Source: DATFVJ01 sp963826515 (GTDB lineage: Bacteria; Actinomycetota; Actinomycetes; Streptosporangiales; Streptosporangiaceae). Taken from it: 64,000 nucleotides of DNA. Positions 9,131 through 18,306 of the stretch are shown one piece after another (positions within the stretch are counted from its first letter, which is position 1; every line of letters starts with the position of its first letter). The stretch is from positions 1 to 64,000 of the forward strand of contig CAWGXI010000006.1 in assembly GCA_963826515.1 (NCBI GenBank), given 5' to 3'. The notes below the pieces were generated by a model that searched no databases, was not told the DNA's origin, and saw nothing but the letters and a program-made list of their open reading frames with translations. The position numbers and the translations under genes were made by a program.

Positions 9131-10272
9131 GTGCTTGAGCTGAGGATGCTGGGGCCGGTGCGGGCGGCCCGGGATGGCCGCGAGCTTGGGCTGGGCGGCC
9201 CGAAACAGCGTGCGGTACTGGCGCTGCTGCTGGTGGATGCTGGCCGGGTGGTGCCGGCGGAATATCTGACCGAGATGCTGTGGCGGGGCACCCCGCCCCC
9301 GGGGGCGAGTAAGACGCTGCGCTCATATATCTCCCGGCTGCGCTCGCTGCTGGGTCCAGAGGCCACGCTGGCTGCGCGGGGCGGCGGGTACGTGATCACG
9401 GTCGGGCCCGATCGGGTGGACGTGGCCAGGTTTGAGCGGCTGGCGGGGGCAGGCCGGGACGCGCTGGGCAGAGGTGAGGCGGCGGCCGCAGCCAGCCGGT
9501 TCGCCGAGGCGCTGGCGCTGTGGCGAGGGCGGGCGCTGGCGGACGTGTCCGTGGTGGAACCTTTGGCGCTGGAGGCCGCCCGGCTGGAGGAACTGCGGCT
9601 GGTGGCACTGGAGGGCCGGATCGAAGCCGACATTGAGCGGGGCCGGCACGGCGAGGTGACCGGCGAGCTGGAACAACTGGGGGCCGAGCATCCAGTGCGG
9701 GAGCGGCTGTGGCGGCTGCCGGTGCTGGCCCTGTACCGAGCGGAACGGCAGGCCGACGCGCTGGCCGCCTACCGCCGCGCCCGGCAGATGCTGGCCGAGG
9801 AATTGGGGATCGAGCCGGGGGAGGAACTGCGCCGCCTGGAGGAGGCGGTGCTGCGGCAGGAGGTCCCGCCGTCGGCCACAGCGGCGGTGACTCGGACGCT
9901 GCCGCGTGATGTCGCCGGCTTCACCGGCCGCGGCGCCGAGCTCGGGCGGCTGCTGGGGGCACTGGCGGCCGCGGCGTCGGGTGGGGGGTGGTGGGGATCT
10001 GCGCGATCGGCGGGATGGCCGGGATCGGCAAGACCACCTTGGCGGTGCACGCGGCGCACCGGCTCGCGGAGCGGTTCCCCGACGGGCAGATGTTCTTGCC
10101 GCTGCACGCGCACACCCCGGGGCAGCGGCCGGTGGATCCCGCCGAGGCGCTGGCCAGCTTGCTGCTGGCGGCCGGGATCGGCGCCCGGCAGATCCCGCCC
10201 GGCGTGGAGGCCCGCGCGGCCCGGTGGCGGGACCACCTGGCGGGCAAGAAGATGCTGCTGGTGCTGGACGAT
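9131..10272 (+). pseudogene. SARP/AfsR-type BTAD regulator, truncated
   Basis: The N-terminal part of a SARP-family activator: a winged-helix DNA-binding domain (LELRMLGPVRA.. to TLRSYISRLRSLLG), a BTAD domain (to about residue 250), then an NB-ARC domain with Walker A GMAGIGKT and LLVLDD. A missing G in a G-run near 9985 shifts frame between the BTAD and NB-ARC parts. Homology stops abruptly after VLDD at about 10272, where an inverted transposase fragment begins. The C-terminal half is gone, so normal regulation is unlikely. The GTG at 9131 is preferred because family members begin there. Confidence 0.85.
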
Positions 10273-10279
10273 GAGTGTG

Positions 10280-11179
10280 TCAGCCCTTGCCGCGCTTTTC
10301 GCTGTACCGGGCGTCCAGATCGTAAGGCGAGATCAGCCGTTGCCTGCCCGGCGGGAGTCCATGCTCGCTGGCGTCCCGCCGGATCACCTTCTCCCCGCGC
10401 TCATCGATCACCCGGTACTGCTTCACCCAGATCCTGCGCAGGGCCTGTACTGCGGCAGCTCCCGCAGCCAGCGCGGCGCGGCCGTGGCGTACACCGCCTC
10501 CAGCAGCCGGTAGCCGTCCCTGCCGTACTGCACGGCCAGCGCCGTACGCCTGGTCTCGCTGCCGGGCAGGTGCAGGTTATCGATGCGGGTCCCATACACC
10601 GGCACCCACGAGTCGTCGATCACGCCGGCCAGCCAGTCCGGGGCAGCGGCTGCCAGCGCCTCCAGCGCCGCCCGCACGCTTTCCCCGGCCAGCTCCAGCC
10701 GGTTCAGGTCGTGGATCCGGCCCAGCACGTGGGTGGAGTCGGTGCGCTGCCGCCCCCCAGCCTTCACCAGCCCCAGTCCCTTGAGCCGGTCCAGCAGCAA
10801 CTCCAGCAGCCTCAGCTCCAGGCTCCCCGCCACCAGCCGGGCACGGAACTCGCTCAGCACCGAGAAATCAAAGCCCTCATCCTCCAGGGCCAGGCCCAGG
10901 CAGTACTTCCAGTCCAGCCGGCCCCGCACCGCGTCCGCCGCCTGCCTCACAGTCAGGTTCTCGGTAAACTGCAGCACCGTCACCATCGCCAGCTGCGCCG
11001 GGGAGATCCCCGGCGCAGCTGCCGCGGGCCTCGTAGGCCGCCGCGAACTCGGCATCGTCATACCAGCTGCCCAGCTCATCACGGGCACGGATCGCCAGCG
11101 CCCCCTTCCGGAACGCCTTCCTGGCCACCCTGGCGGTATCGGCCGGCACCTCCGGCCATGGCTGCGGCTGCATCGACAT
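10280..11179 (-). pseudogene. IS1182-family transposase, 5' part, frameshifted
   Basis: The N-terminal region is PWPEVPADTARVARKAFRKG, followed in another frame by ISPAQLAMVTVLQFTENLTV and LSEFRARLV, and by a linker ending YDLDARYSEKRGK in a third frame. This is the usual order of IS1182-type transposases. The catalytic C-terminal half is missing, and the piece abuts the truncated SARP gene at about 10275. At least two frameshifts (near 11030 and 10450) are present. It is dead; terminal repeats were not found. Confidence 0.8.
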
Positions 11180-11299
11180 GATTACCCGATTCTGCGGCCC
11201 GGACGGGGAAGGGGGAAAGGGCGGCCCGCAGGAAGATCATGAGCTAGACGGGGATCCGTATGCGGGACGCTACCCAGCGTGTCGCGAAATAAGCCAACA

Positions 11300-11640
11300 G
11301 GGTCCGCCGAGTGCGGGTAGGCGACGATCAGGCCAGCGCCGCCGACCGGGATGGTGGTCCCGACCTGCTCTTCCAGCTTGCTGGCGGTTTTGCGGTGCAG
11401 CAGTTTGCCGGCCCCGGCGCCGATCACCGCGCCGACCGCGGTCGCGGCCAGCAGCGGCGGTGCGAACAACCCGACCGCGAAACCCGACGGCGCCCAGGCC
11501 CGCAGCGCCCTCGCGGACCATGTGGTCGGTCTGTTCCACCGACAGGTTGCCCTCGAGGTCCTTGCTGACGACCACCGCCCCGTGCAGGTAACCGCCGCTG
11601 GCCAGGACCGCCTCGTAGTCGTCCTGGGCGGCGTGGCCAG
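11300..11640 (-). pseudogene. DUF1269-like membrane protein fragment
   Basis: The minus strand reads DDYEAVLASGGYLHGAVVV, then SVEQTDHMVREGAAGLGAVGF, then in a shifted frame AVGLFAPPLLAATAVGAVIG and KLEEQVGTTIPVGGAGLIV. This matches the central part of DUF1269-type membrane proteins. It lacks a proper N-terminus and follows directly on an arylsulfatase fragment at about 11640, so it is a deletion fusion. One frameshift lies near 11480. Confidence 0.7.
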
Positions 11641-12081
11641 CGGGTGCGGATTGATGTCGAAGATGACCTTTGTGATGGTGCCGGTGAACGGGAACGGCTT
11701 TTTGTCCTCATAGCTCAGGTCGACGACGCCGCCGTTGTCGCGGCCGATGTCCATGCCGGCGTAGGCGGAGAAGCGGATCGGGACGGTGTGGTGGTCCATG
11801 CGGCCCTTGCCGACGGGCCTGTCGTTGATGTACAGGGTCACCTGGCCGCCGGTGGCGGGCTTGGGTGCGTCGGCGGCGAACTCCATGCGCACGTTCACCT
11901 CGCCGGCCGGCAGGGATTCTTCGGCCTGCTGCCGGTAGATGAACACGCCCATCATCGAGTAGGCGTGGGTGACCTTGCCGTCGGCGACGAACAGCGAGAA
12001 TCCGCCGAGATGGTCGGCCTCGGCCACGATCACGCCCTCGGCCCCCTCCGCCGGGACGGCAAGGCTGGTCAGCTCGAACAT
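11641..12081 (-). pseudogene. arylsulfatase C-terminal domain fragment with its own start
   Basis: About 147 residues matching the C-terminal beta-sheet domain of type I arylsulfatases (GGFSLFVADGKVTHAYSMMG, YAGMDIGRDNGGVVDLSYED). The catalytic domain with the formylglycine site is absent. The ATG at 12081 follows GGGGAG at 9 bases and sits beside an upstream TGA, so the fragment might be translated. The open frame runs on into the DUF1269 fragment out of register. An expressed truncated domain is possible but unproven. Confidence 0.75.
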
Positions 12082-12338
12082 TGGTCACTCCCCGATCACG
12101 CGCGTCTTGATCACCGTAACCGGCGGCCCAGTCGCTGGCCCTGGAGGCCCCACAGGGCCAGCGCATCTGGGTGGGCGCCAACGGCGGACCACCTGGGCTG
12201 CAGTCCGGAGTCTGACGCAGCGGGCTCCCCGCCACAGCTGAATCCGCAAGCGGCCATCGCGCCACGGTCGCGCGTCCCGCGCGGACAGCGGCAGAAGCGT
12301 GCAGCCTTACGCGAGCGAGAATGCTGGGATCTGGTGGG

Positions 12339-12728
12339 TCACAGGGGCGCTTGCGCGAGACGGAGCTGCTTCTGGATCCCGTCGGCGCCTAGCTGGCCTG
12401 CGGCCACGGACATGGTCAGAGCGAACGCTTCGTCGCCAGTCAGGTCCAGTACGTAGCCGTTGATTCGCAAGAACACCACTGTGGTCAGCAGGGCGAGCCG
12501 CTTGTTGCCGTCGACGAGCGCGTGGTTGCAAGCCAGCGAGTGCATGAGCGCGGCTGCCTTCCCGGTCAGCGCCGGATATGCTTCCTGGCCGAAGAAGCTG
12601 GCCTGCGGGCGGTGACAGGCTGAATCGAGCAGGCCAAGATCCCGGACGGGTCCAGCCCCCAGCGCATTCACCAGGTCCAGCAGATCCTCCAGGCTGAGGT
12701 ATTCGGTGCCCGGAGCCGGATCGGTCAT
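12339..12728 (-). CDS. doc: Doc-type toxin (Fic fold)
   Basis: A 129-residue Fic/Doc protein. The active-site motif is visible as H69-x3-DGNKR (D73 to R77), close to the Doc consensus. Family members phosphorylate EF-Tu and stop translation. The ATG at 12728 overlaps the antitoxin stop (ATGA), giving the usual antitoxin-first operon. Longer upstream starts would run into the antitoxin gene and are less likely. Length is normal, so the system looks intact. Confidence 0.9.
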   Translation of the reverse strand: MTDPAPGTEYLSLEDLLDLVNALGAGPVRDLGLLDSACHRPQASFFGQEAYPALTGKAAALMHSLACNHALVDGNKRLALLTTVVFLRINGYVLDLTGDEAFALTMSVAAGQLGADGIQKQLRLAQAPL

Positions 12729-12931
12729 GCGCGGCCGAGCCTGTCCAGAACCTCGCCCCATCGGTCGAGCATTTCGGCAGTGGCCTCGCGCACGCGATCG
12801 GTGTGCGCGAGTTCGCGCGCGCTGCGCCGGATCGCTCGCAAAGCGGCCTCGTGGAGGGAAACGTTCTCCGCCTCTGCCAGAGCCTTCAGCAGTGCGCTGT
12901 CTTCGTCGTCAAGCCGCAGATTCATGGCCAT
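12725..12931 (-). CDS. ribbon-helix-helix antitoxin of the Doc pair
   Basis: A 68-residue protein beginning MAMNLRLDDEDSALLKALAE, typical of CopG/Phd-like ribbon-helix-helix antitoxins. The N-terminal strand and helices bind DNA; the C-terminal tail would cover the toxin. It is the first gene of the pair and is followed by the toxin with a 4-bp overlap. A perfect palindrome ten bases upstream is a likely autoregulatory operator. Confidence 0.85.
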   Translation of the reverse strand: MAMNLRLDDEDSALLKALAEAENVSLHEAALRAIRRSARELAHTDRVREATAEMLDRWGEVLDRLGRA

Positions 12932-12940
12932 GACAACATG

Positions 12941-12955
12941 GTACCAAAGTGGTAC
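12941..12955. promoter_or_regulatory. palindromic operator of the toxin-antitoxin operon
   Basis: GTACCA-AAG-TGGTAC is a perfect 6-bp inverted repeat with a 3-bp spacer, just upstream of the antitoxin start at 12931. Its position fits binding by the antitoxin or the toxin-antitoxin complex. Confidence 0.65.
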
Positions 12956-13388
12956 TACGTCGAATCCCGCTCGCTAGCCAGGGCTCACGATCACCTCCAT
13001 AACAACCATGTGCGGTCGACCCGGAACACCCGTCGCGGCTCGCCCACGTGCAGAACGACCTGATCTGTGCGGCCAACCGCGTCCAGCACCGAACCGCCGA
13101 TTCCGCCCATATCGGCTCGGTGAGCGTTCTCCCTGACTTCCACTTATCACTCAGGGTGATGCTGTCGGTCGACGTAGCCCGCGGGCCGAGTTCGGAAGGT
13201 TCATTGTGAGCGATCTCTGGGAACGCTCGCCCGGTCGCTGGCAGAGGTGCTCGTCGATCTTTGTTTACGGCCGTCACGTCGGTCCGGCCGGTCTGAGCGG
13301 ACGTACCTGATCGCAGCAGATCAGTGCGTATGGCTGGCGCGCGTCCTTGGGCAGTCTAGACCGTCTATCCGAAAATCGTGGCCGTTAG
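12956..13388. other. non-coding stretch holding a 79-bp duplicated sequence
   Basis: No gene is recognised. The main feature is the 79-bp sequence at 13113-13191 that recurs near 61.4 kb. The rest looks like degraded flanking DNA before an IS982 remnant. Confidence 0.5.
13113..13191. repeat. 79-bp dispersed repeat, copy 1
   Basis: Identical at 78 of 79 positions to 61374-61452, in the same orientation. It contains ATCAC-TCAGG-GTGAT, a 5-bp inverted repeat at 13146-13160 that could be a regulator site. Flanking sequences differ, so only this segment was copied or retained. Confidence 0.9.
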
Positions 13389-13538
13389 CGGCTCGACCTC
13401 GAAGCCCACGGCGGGCGGACCTTTGAAGGCGTCGCCATCCGCGTCGCCCAGCGTATCCTGGCCATGGCCGCCGCCATCTGGCACAACGACAAGACCGGTG
13501 CTCCGGTCACCCGGTCACTGATCGCCTACGACCACTGA
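13389..13538 (+). pseudogene. IS982-like transposase, C-terminal 49 codons
   Basis: The frame ends GVAIRVAQRILAMAAAIWHN and PVTRSLIAYDH, the characteristic tail of IS982-type transposases. A TAG lies immediately upstream in frame and nothing of the catalytic domain remains. It is a dead remnant. Confidence 0.7.
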
Positions 13539-13558
13539 CACCATAAGGAATCACTCGT

Positions 13559-13822
13559 CTAGGCCTGGACGTAGACGGTCATTGACATGATGACTCCGTG
13601 TGACTCCGCCTGTGCGGCCATCTCCGGGGGGACCGAGGACAGCACCGCCTTGAGGGCATCCAGGTCATCGATGTCGAACGCCACGGCGGCGTGGTTGCTC
13701 CCGTCCATGGCCACTAGGTCAGTGACGTCCGTGGCACCCGGCAAGGCCGCGGCGCGCTCGGCCTTACCCTCCAGCCAGCGGTCAACATCCTGGACGGCGT
13801 GGGTGATAACGATCCTTGACAC
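13559..13822 (-). CDS. small conserved protein, monooxygenase-like fold possible
   Basis: An 87-residue soluble protein beginning MSRIVITHAVQDVDRWLEGK. The pattern (a strand, then AVQDVDRWLE, a central DVTDLVAMDGSNHAAVAFDI, and an amphipathic helix before VIMSMTVYV) resembles small dimeric alpha+beta barrel proteins, but I cannot name the family. The GTG at 13822 is preceded by GAGGAGGAG at a good distance, so the start is well supported. Substrate and partner are unknown. Confidence 0.75.
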   Translation of the reverse strand: MSRIVITHAVQDVDRWLEGKAERAAALPGATDVTDLVAMDGSNHAAVAFDIDDLDALKAVLSSVPPEMAAQAESHGVIMSMTVYVQA

Positions 13823-14031
13823 TTGGTCTCCTCCTCATTGGGATAGCCATAGCCGATTCCGGGGCAACCTGCCGTGAGCCCGAACGCTGCCCTGGGCGTG
13901 TTCGGACGGACCCGGGCCTCCAGCGTTCTGGGTGGTGGATGCCAGCCTGCTCAGCGCTGCCCGGTCGCCTACCCAGGCAATCTTCCACGGGCACGCATTC
14001 TGCACGTCCTGGCCAAAACGGCTGACGGGGA

Positions 14032-14454
14032 CTATGCCGGAGGGCCGGTGGGCACGACGCCGAGCTGCTGCATGAGCGACAGCATGTCCGCGACGCCCCA
14101 GTGCTCGCAGACGAGGCCAGCGCCGTTGAATCTCATGATGTCGATGAGCTGCATGTCCACGCGCGTGCCGGTCGGTGGCACCCCCATGAACTCGCCCTTG
14201 TGCGTTCCGGTGGCCTTCACCCGCGCCACGGTCTTGTCTCCGCCCGTGATCAGGTCCTCGACGGTCATACGCCAGTCGGGAAACGCGGCCAGCACGGTCC
14301 GGAAGAACTCCAGCGTCCCCTCCTTCGTGGCAGGAAAACCTGGCCCGCCGCCCTGGTGCTCGACGAAGTCGTCGGCCACCAGGTCGCCGAACCCGGCGAT
14401 GTCTCCCGCGTTGATCCGCTCGTAGGTATTCCGCATCGTCGCAGCGGGGTCCAC
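14032..14454 (-). CDS. SnoaL-like ester cyclase family protein
   Basis: A 140-residue protein with the NTF2-like SnoaL fold: YERINAGDIAGFGDLVADDF, VEHQGGGPGF, FPDWRMTVEDLI and DIMRFNGAGLVCEHWGVAD in the usual order. Relatives include polyketide cyclases and many proteins of unknown substrate. The GTG at 14454 has AGGGG about eight bases upstream. It lies downstream of a truncated LAL regulator on the same strand; a functional link is possible but not shown. Confidence 0.85.
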   Translation of the reverse strand: MDPAATMRNTYERINAGDIAGFGDLVADDFVEHQGGGPGFPATKEGTLEFFRTVLAAFPDWRMTVEDLITGGDKTVARVKATGTHKGEFMGVPPTGTRVDMQLIDIMRFNGAGLVCEHWGVADMLSLMQQLGVVPTGPPA

Positions 14455-14532
14455 GATCGCGCCCCTTTGTTTGTGGTTGGAGCATGCGTTACTGCATGCG
14501 GTCGATTGTGCTGGTGGCCAGCGGCGAAGACA

Positions 14533-16950
14533 TCACTTGATCGAGTGATGTACCTCGGCGGCGAGCGCGACCCGGTTCGGTACGCCGAGCTTGGCGAACA
14601 CGTGCCGGAGGTGGGTGTTCACGGTGTGCGGCGAGATGTACAGCCGCCTGGCCACGGCGCCGTTGGTCAGTCCCTCGGCTACCAGCAGTGACACCGCCCG
14701 CTCGGTCGCGGTGAGGCTGTGCCAGCCGCCCGCCGGTCGGTGCCTGGGCCCGCGCGGGCCAGGACGGACGCCGAGGGCCCGCAGCTGCGCCCGGACCCGG
14801 GCTGCCCAGGCATCGGCGCCTGCCTGCTCGTAGCGTTCCAGTGCCTCAGCCAGCAGCGCCGCGGCCTCGTCCCGCCGCCCGCCGTGGGCCAGCAGACCCG
14901 CCGCGTCCTCGCAGGCGCCGGTGTGCTCGACCAGGAGCGGCGCCCGGCGGGCGAGCGCGACCGCCTCGATCATCGGCTCGGCGTCGCCGTCGACCAGGCC
15001 CTGGCAGCGCAGCGCCAGGCTGCGCACCGTGGGCACCTCCGGCGCCACGGCAACTCCTGCCGCGACGGCGCTGGCCACCTCGGCAGCGACGTCACGATGA
15101 CCCAGCGCCAGGGCCAGGCGCACGAGATCAGGGGCGAGACAGCGGTGGTAGTAGCGGTTCTCCCGTGCGGCGTCGAACCGCCAGCACCGCAGCAACAGGT
15201 CATAGGCGCCCTGCCGGTCGCTCTCGGCCGCCTTCAGCCCCGCCACCGCGAACGCGAGGACTCCCGCGTTGTAACTGAGCTGGTCGCCCTCCAGCGAGCC
15301 GGCGATCCCGGCGGCCAGTTCGCGCGCGGCCCGGTGATCTCCCGCGGCCGTCGCGATGATGGCCCGGTAGGCGAGCGATTGTGCCACCAGAATCTGGTTG
15401 TCCTTCTCCTGCGCGGCCTGGCCGCCGGCAATCAGGCCGGGAACCGCGTCTTCCCACTCCCCGATGACATATGACGCCTGAGCGTCGGCCATCAGCGTCT
15501 CCGACAGCAACCACCCCGAGCCGAACTCGTCGTCGAGAGCCTCCCGGTACGCGGCTCGCGCCTCGCCGATAAGGTCGCAGTCGAACAGCGCCAGGCCCAA
15601 GAAGAGCTTCGGCTGGAGCGGCAGCGATCTGGTGTCGGGCGAGCCGGCGGCCAGGGCGGCGGCCCGCCGGGCGTGGGCCACCGCCTCGCCGTAGCGGCCT
15701 TGCCGCCCCACCGCCACCAACAACGCCGTCAGGGCCCACACCGTCATCGCCGCATCGCCCGCCTGCTCGGCGATGACGAGCGCCCGGCTGGCGGCCGATT
15801 CGCCCGCGCGGCGGTCGCCCGTATACGTCGAAGCCCAGCTTTGCTGGGCCAGCATCGGCACCTGATCGGAGGGCGCAAGCCGGGCCGGGCCGGCGAGGCT
15901 GGCCTGCGCTACGGTGATGAGCTCAGCGGCGCGGTTCTGCAGAGCCAGCGCGCCAACAAGCGCAAGGCGCAACGGGGTGTCCACCTCGGCGGCGTGCTGC
16001 CGGGCTAGCACCGCTTCCGCACGGGCTGACGCCTCGGCCACCTTCCCGGCGCGCAGCAGCGCCTGGACCACTTCCGACGACACCAGATCCGCGTCGCGAT
16101 GACCGCCTGGCAGCAGCGCCTCGGCGCGGCGAATGAGCTCGACAGTGACCAACGGCGCCTCTGCCGACGCCTCGCGGGCGGCGTCCCGCAACCAGGCGAC
16201 CGCCTGCTCGTCACCCCGCTCCGCTCCGAGCAACAGATGATCCACCACGTCCAGCCGATCCGCGCCCGCGGCCATCAGCGCGACCGCGGCCTCACGGTGC
16301 AGAAGGCGGCGGGCCGGCGGCGGCATGTGCTGATAGATCGCGTCGTGCACGAGCTGGTGCCGGAACACGACCCGGTCGTCAGCCTCCCCGAGAAGCTGAG
16401 CGTCGAACGCGTCGCTGAGCTGCCCGACCACCTCGGCCAGCGGCCGGCGGGCGACAGCGGCGACATCGCGAAGCGACACGGCATCGCCGAGCACCGCCGT
16501 GACCTGCAGCAGCTCCAGTGTTGCCCTCGGCAGGTGCCGCAGGCGGCGAACCACCAGGTCACTTAGCGAGGCCGGAAGCTCCGAGGTCGTCGCCTCGACG
16601 CTGTCGCCGGCGCGGCGCAGCATTCCTTCATCGGCCAGCGAGCGCAGCATGGCCACGGCCCACAACGGGTTCCCGCCGACCTTGCCCAGCAAGGCGGTCA
16701 GGGCCGGACCAGGAGACGCCCCGAGCGCGTGACAGGCAAGCACGGCCACGTCGCCGGACTTCAGCGGCTGGAGTTGCAGGGTGCGCGCGCCCCCGGCCGC
16801 CAGATCATCGAGCAGCCGGACCACCTCGGCCGGCAGCGGCGACGGCCGGGCTGTCACCACCACAAGCAACGCCGCAAGCGGCAGCAGCCGTGCCACCGAC
16901 AAGATCGCCAATAGGCTTGCGCTGTCCGACCAGTGGATATCTTCGGCCAC
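14533..16950 (-). pseudogene. LAL-family LuxR regulator lacking its N-terminus
   Basis: An 805-codon open frame carrying most of a LAL regulator: it begins inside the ATPase domain at the Walker B region (LVAEDIHWSDSASLL), continues through a long helical TPR-like region, and ends with an intact LuxR helix-turn-helix (LTATERAVSLLVAEGLTNGA, ISPHTVNTHLRHVFAKLGV). Walker A and about 100 N-terminal residues are missing; homology stops at about 16965, where an unrelated fragment on the other strand begins. DNA binding might survive, ATP-dependent control should not. Confidence 0.85.
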
Positions 16951-16965
16951 CAGACCGCCGCCCGC

Positions 16966-17231
16966 TCGGCAAGCCAGAGGGGAACTTCGGCCTAGAACGC
17001 TACGTCGGCGTGAACCGCGCCGGCCGGCTCGAGGAGATCCCGCCGGAAAGCCGCGAGATCTTCGCGAACGGCATCTCAGTCTGCCTCGCGGGCCAGCAGC
17101 TGTGGATCACCGGCGAAACGAGCGGCGCGAGCGCCGATATCCGCGTCAGCGACCTCGCGCGGCCCGGCCCCGGCCGGCGGGCGCTCCCCATCAATGGCGG
17201 CATCCGGTGCGGTCGGCGGCTGGGCGGGTAG
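16966..17231 (+). pseudogene. unidentified gene 3' fragment
   Basis: An open frame of about 85 codons (PEGNFGLERYVGVNRAGRLE.. to GIRCGRRLGG) abuts the truncated LAL gene head to head. It has no start of its own and I cannot place its family. It is probably the 3' end of a gene cut by the same deletion that removed the LAL N-terminus. Confidence 0.45.
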
Positions 17232-17240
17232 GAGCCGGGC

Positions 17241-18110
17241 ATGGCGCGTGCGCAGCCTGTGACTTGCCTAGTCACCGGGGCGTTTCTGGCGGCCGGTTAC
17301 CGGGTCCGGTGCATGGCGCGCGAGGCCGGCCAGCTGGCGGGCTTCCCCGCCCAGGTCGAGGTGGCCGAGGCCGACGCGCTTGACCCGGCTTCCCTGCGGC
17401 CGGAACTGGCCGGGGTGGACGCTCGGCTCCGGGTGCCAACAGCGGTGCTGCGGGCCGGGGTGATCATCGGGTCCGGATCGGCCTCGTTCGAGATGCTGCA
17501 TTACCTGACCGAACGGCTGCCGGTCATGATCACGCCGAAATGGGGTGCGGTCACGACTCAGCCAATCGCCATCCAGGACGTGCTGGGCACGCTGACCGGC
17601 TGTGCGCGGCTGCCCCCGGAGGTGAACCGGGCGTTCGACATCGGCGGGGCCGGACGTGCTCACCTACGCGGAGATGATGCAAAGGTACGCTGCCGGTGGG
17701 CGTTCTCAGCCCGTCGCTGTCCAGCCATAGGGTCGGGCTGGTTGGTACTCCTGGTCGCTCGCGTGGGCCGTGCGCGGCTGCCTGGACCGGGCGGCTGGCG
17801 GGGCAGGACTGCGGTGCGGCCGACGCGATCGGGACCATCTGCGGCCAGGCGACGCGCTCGACTTCTGGCGGTAGAGGCGATCGAGCGGGCCACCTGCTGC
17901 GGCTGCGCCCCGAGATGAAACTGCCTGGCGTGGCCTGGCTGGAATTGTCAGTAGGCGAACGTGCCGGGCAGACGGTCTACCGGCAGCGCGCCTTGTTCCA
18001 TTCACGTGGCCTGGCCAGGCCACCTCTACTGGCGCGCGTTGCTGCCACTGCATGCCATCGCCTTTGGCGGCATGGCCCGCAACATCACCCGGGCAGCCAG
18101 CACACCCGGG
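17241..18110 (+). pseudogene. SDR-type NAD(P)-binding oxidoreductase with DUF2867, decayed
   Basis: Recognisable blocks in the order of the SDR/DUF2867 family: CLVTG, LAAGYRVRCMAR, VLRAGVIIGSGSASFEML, LTERLPVMITPKW, AIQDVLGTLTGCARLPPEVN, FDIGG, then in other frames YAEMMQRYAA and LSSHRVGLVGTP, and finally the DUF2867 part DALDFWR, LLRLRPEMKLPGVAWLELSV, TVYRQRALFH. Internal deletions and at least four frame changes are present, and the nucleotide-binding GxxGxxG is shortened. It lies just upstream of the heliorhodopsin gene on the same strand. Confidence 0.8.
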
Positions 18111-18306
18111 CGCTCCCCCTCCGTGCGCAGATAGTCCTTGGTAGCAGGCATGGCTGCCGTGGTGCGCCATGAGCAGCGGCAATTGCGCGGTCAGCGGGGC
18201 TGCGCGGTCTGCTCGAGGTGACTGGCGCCGGGCGGGACCTTTGCCCCTACAGGTCGCCCCGCTGGCCAGGTAAGCCTCGTAGTGGTGCTGGCGCACAGGG
18301 GGAGTG

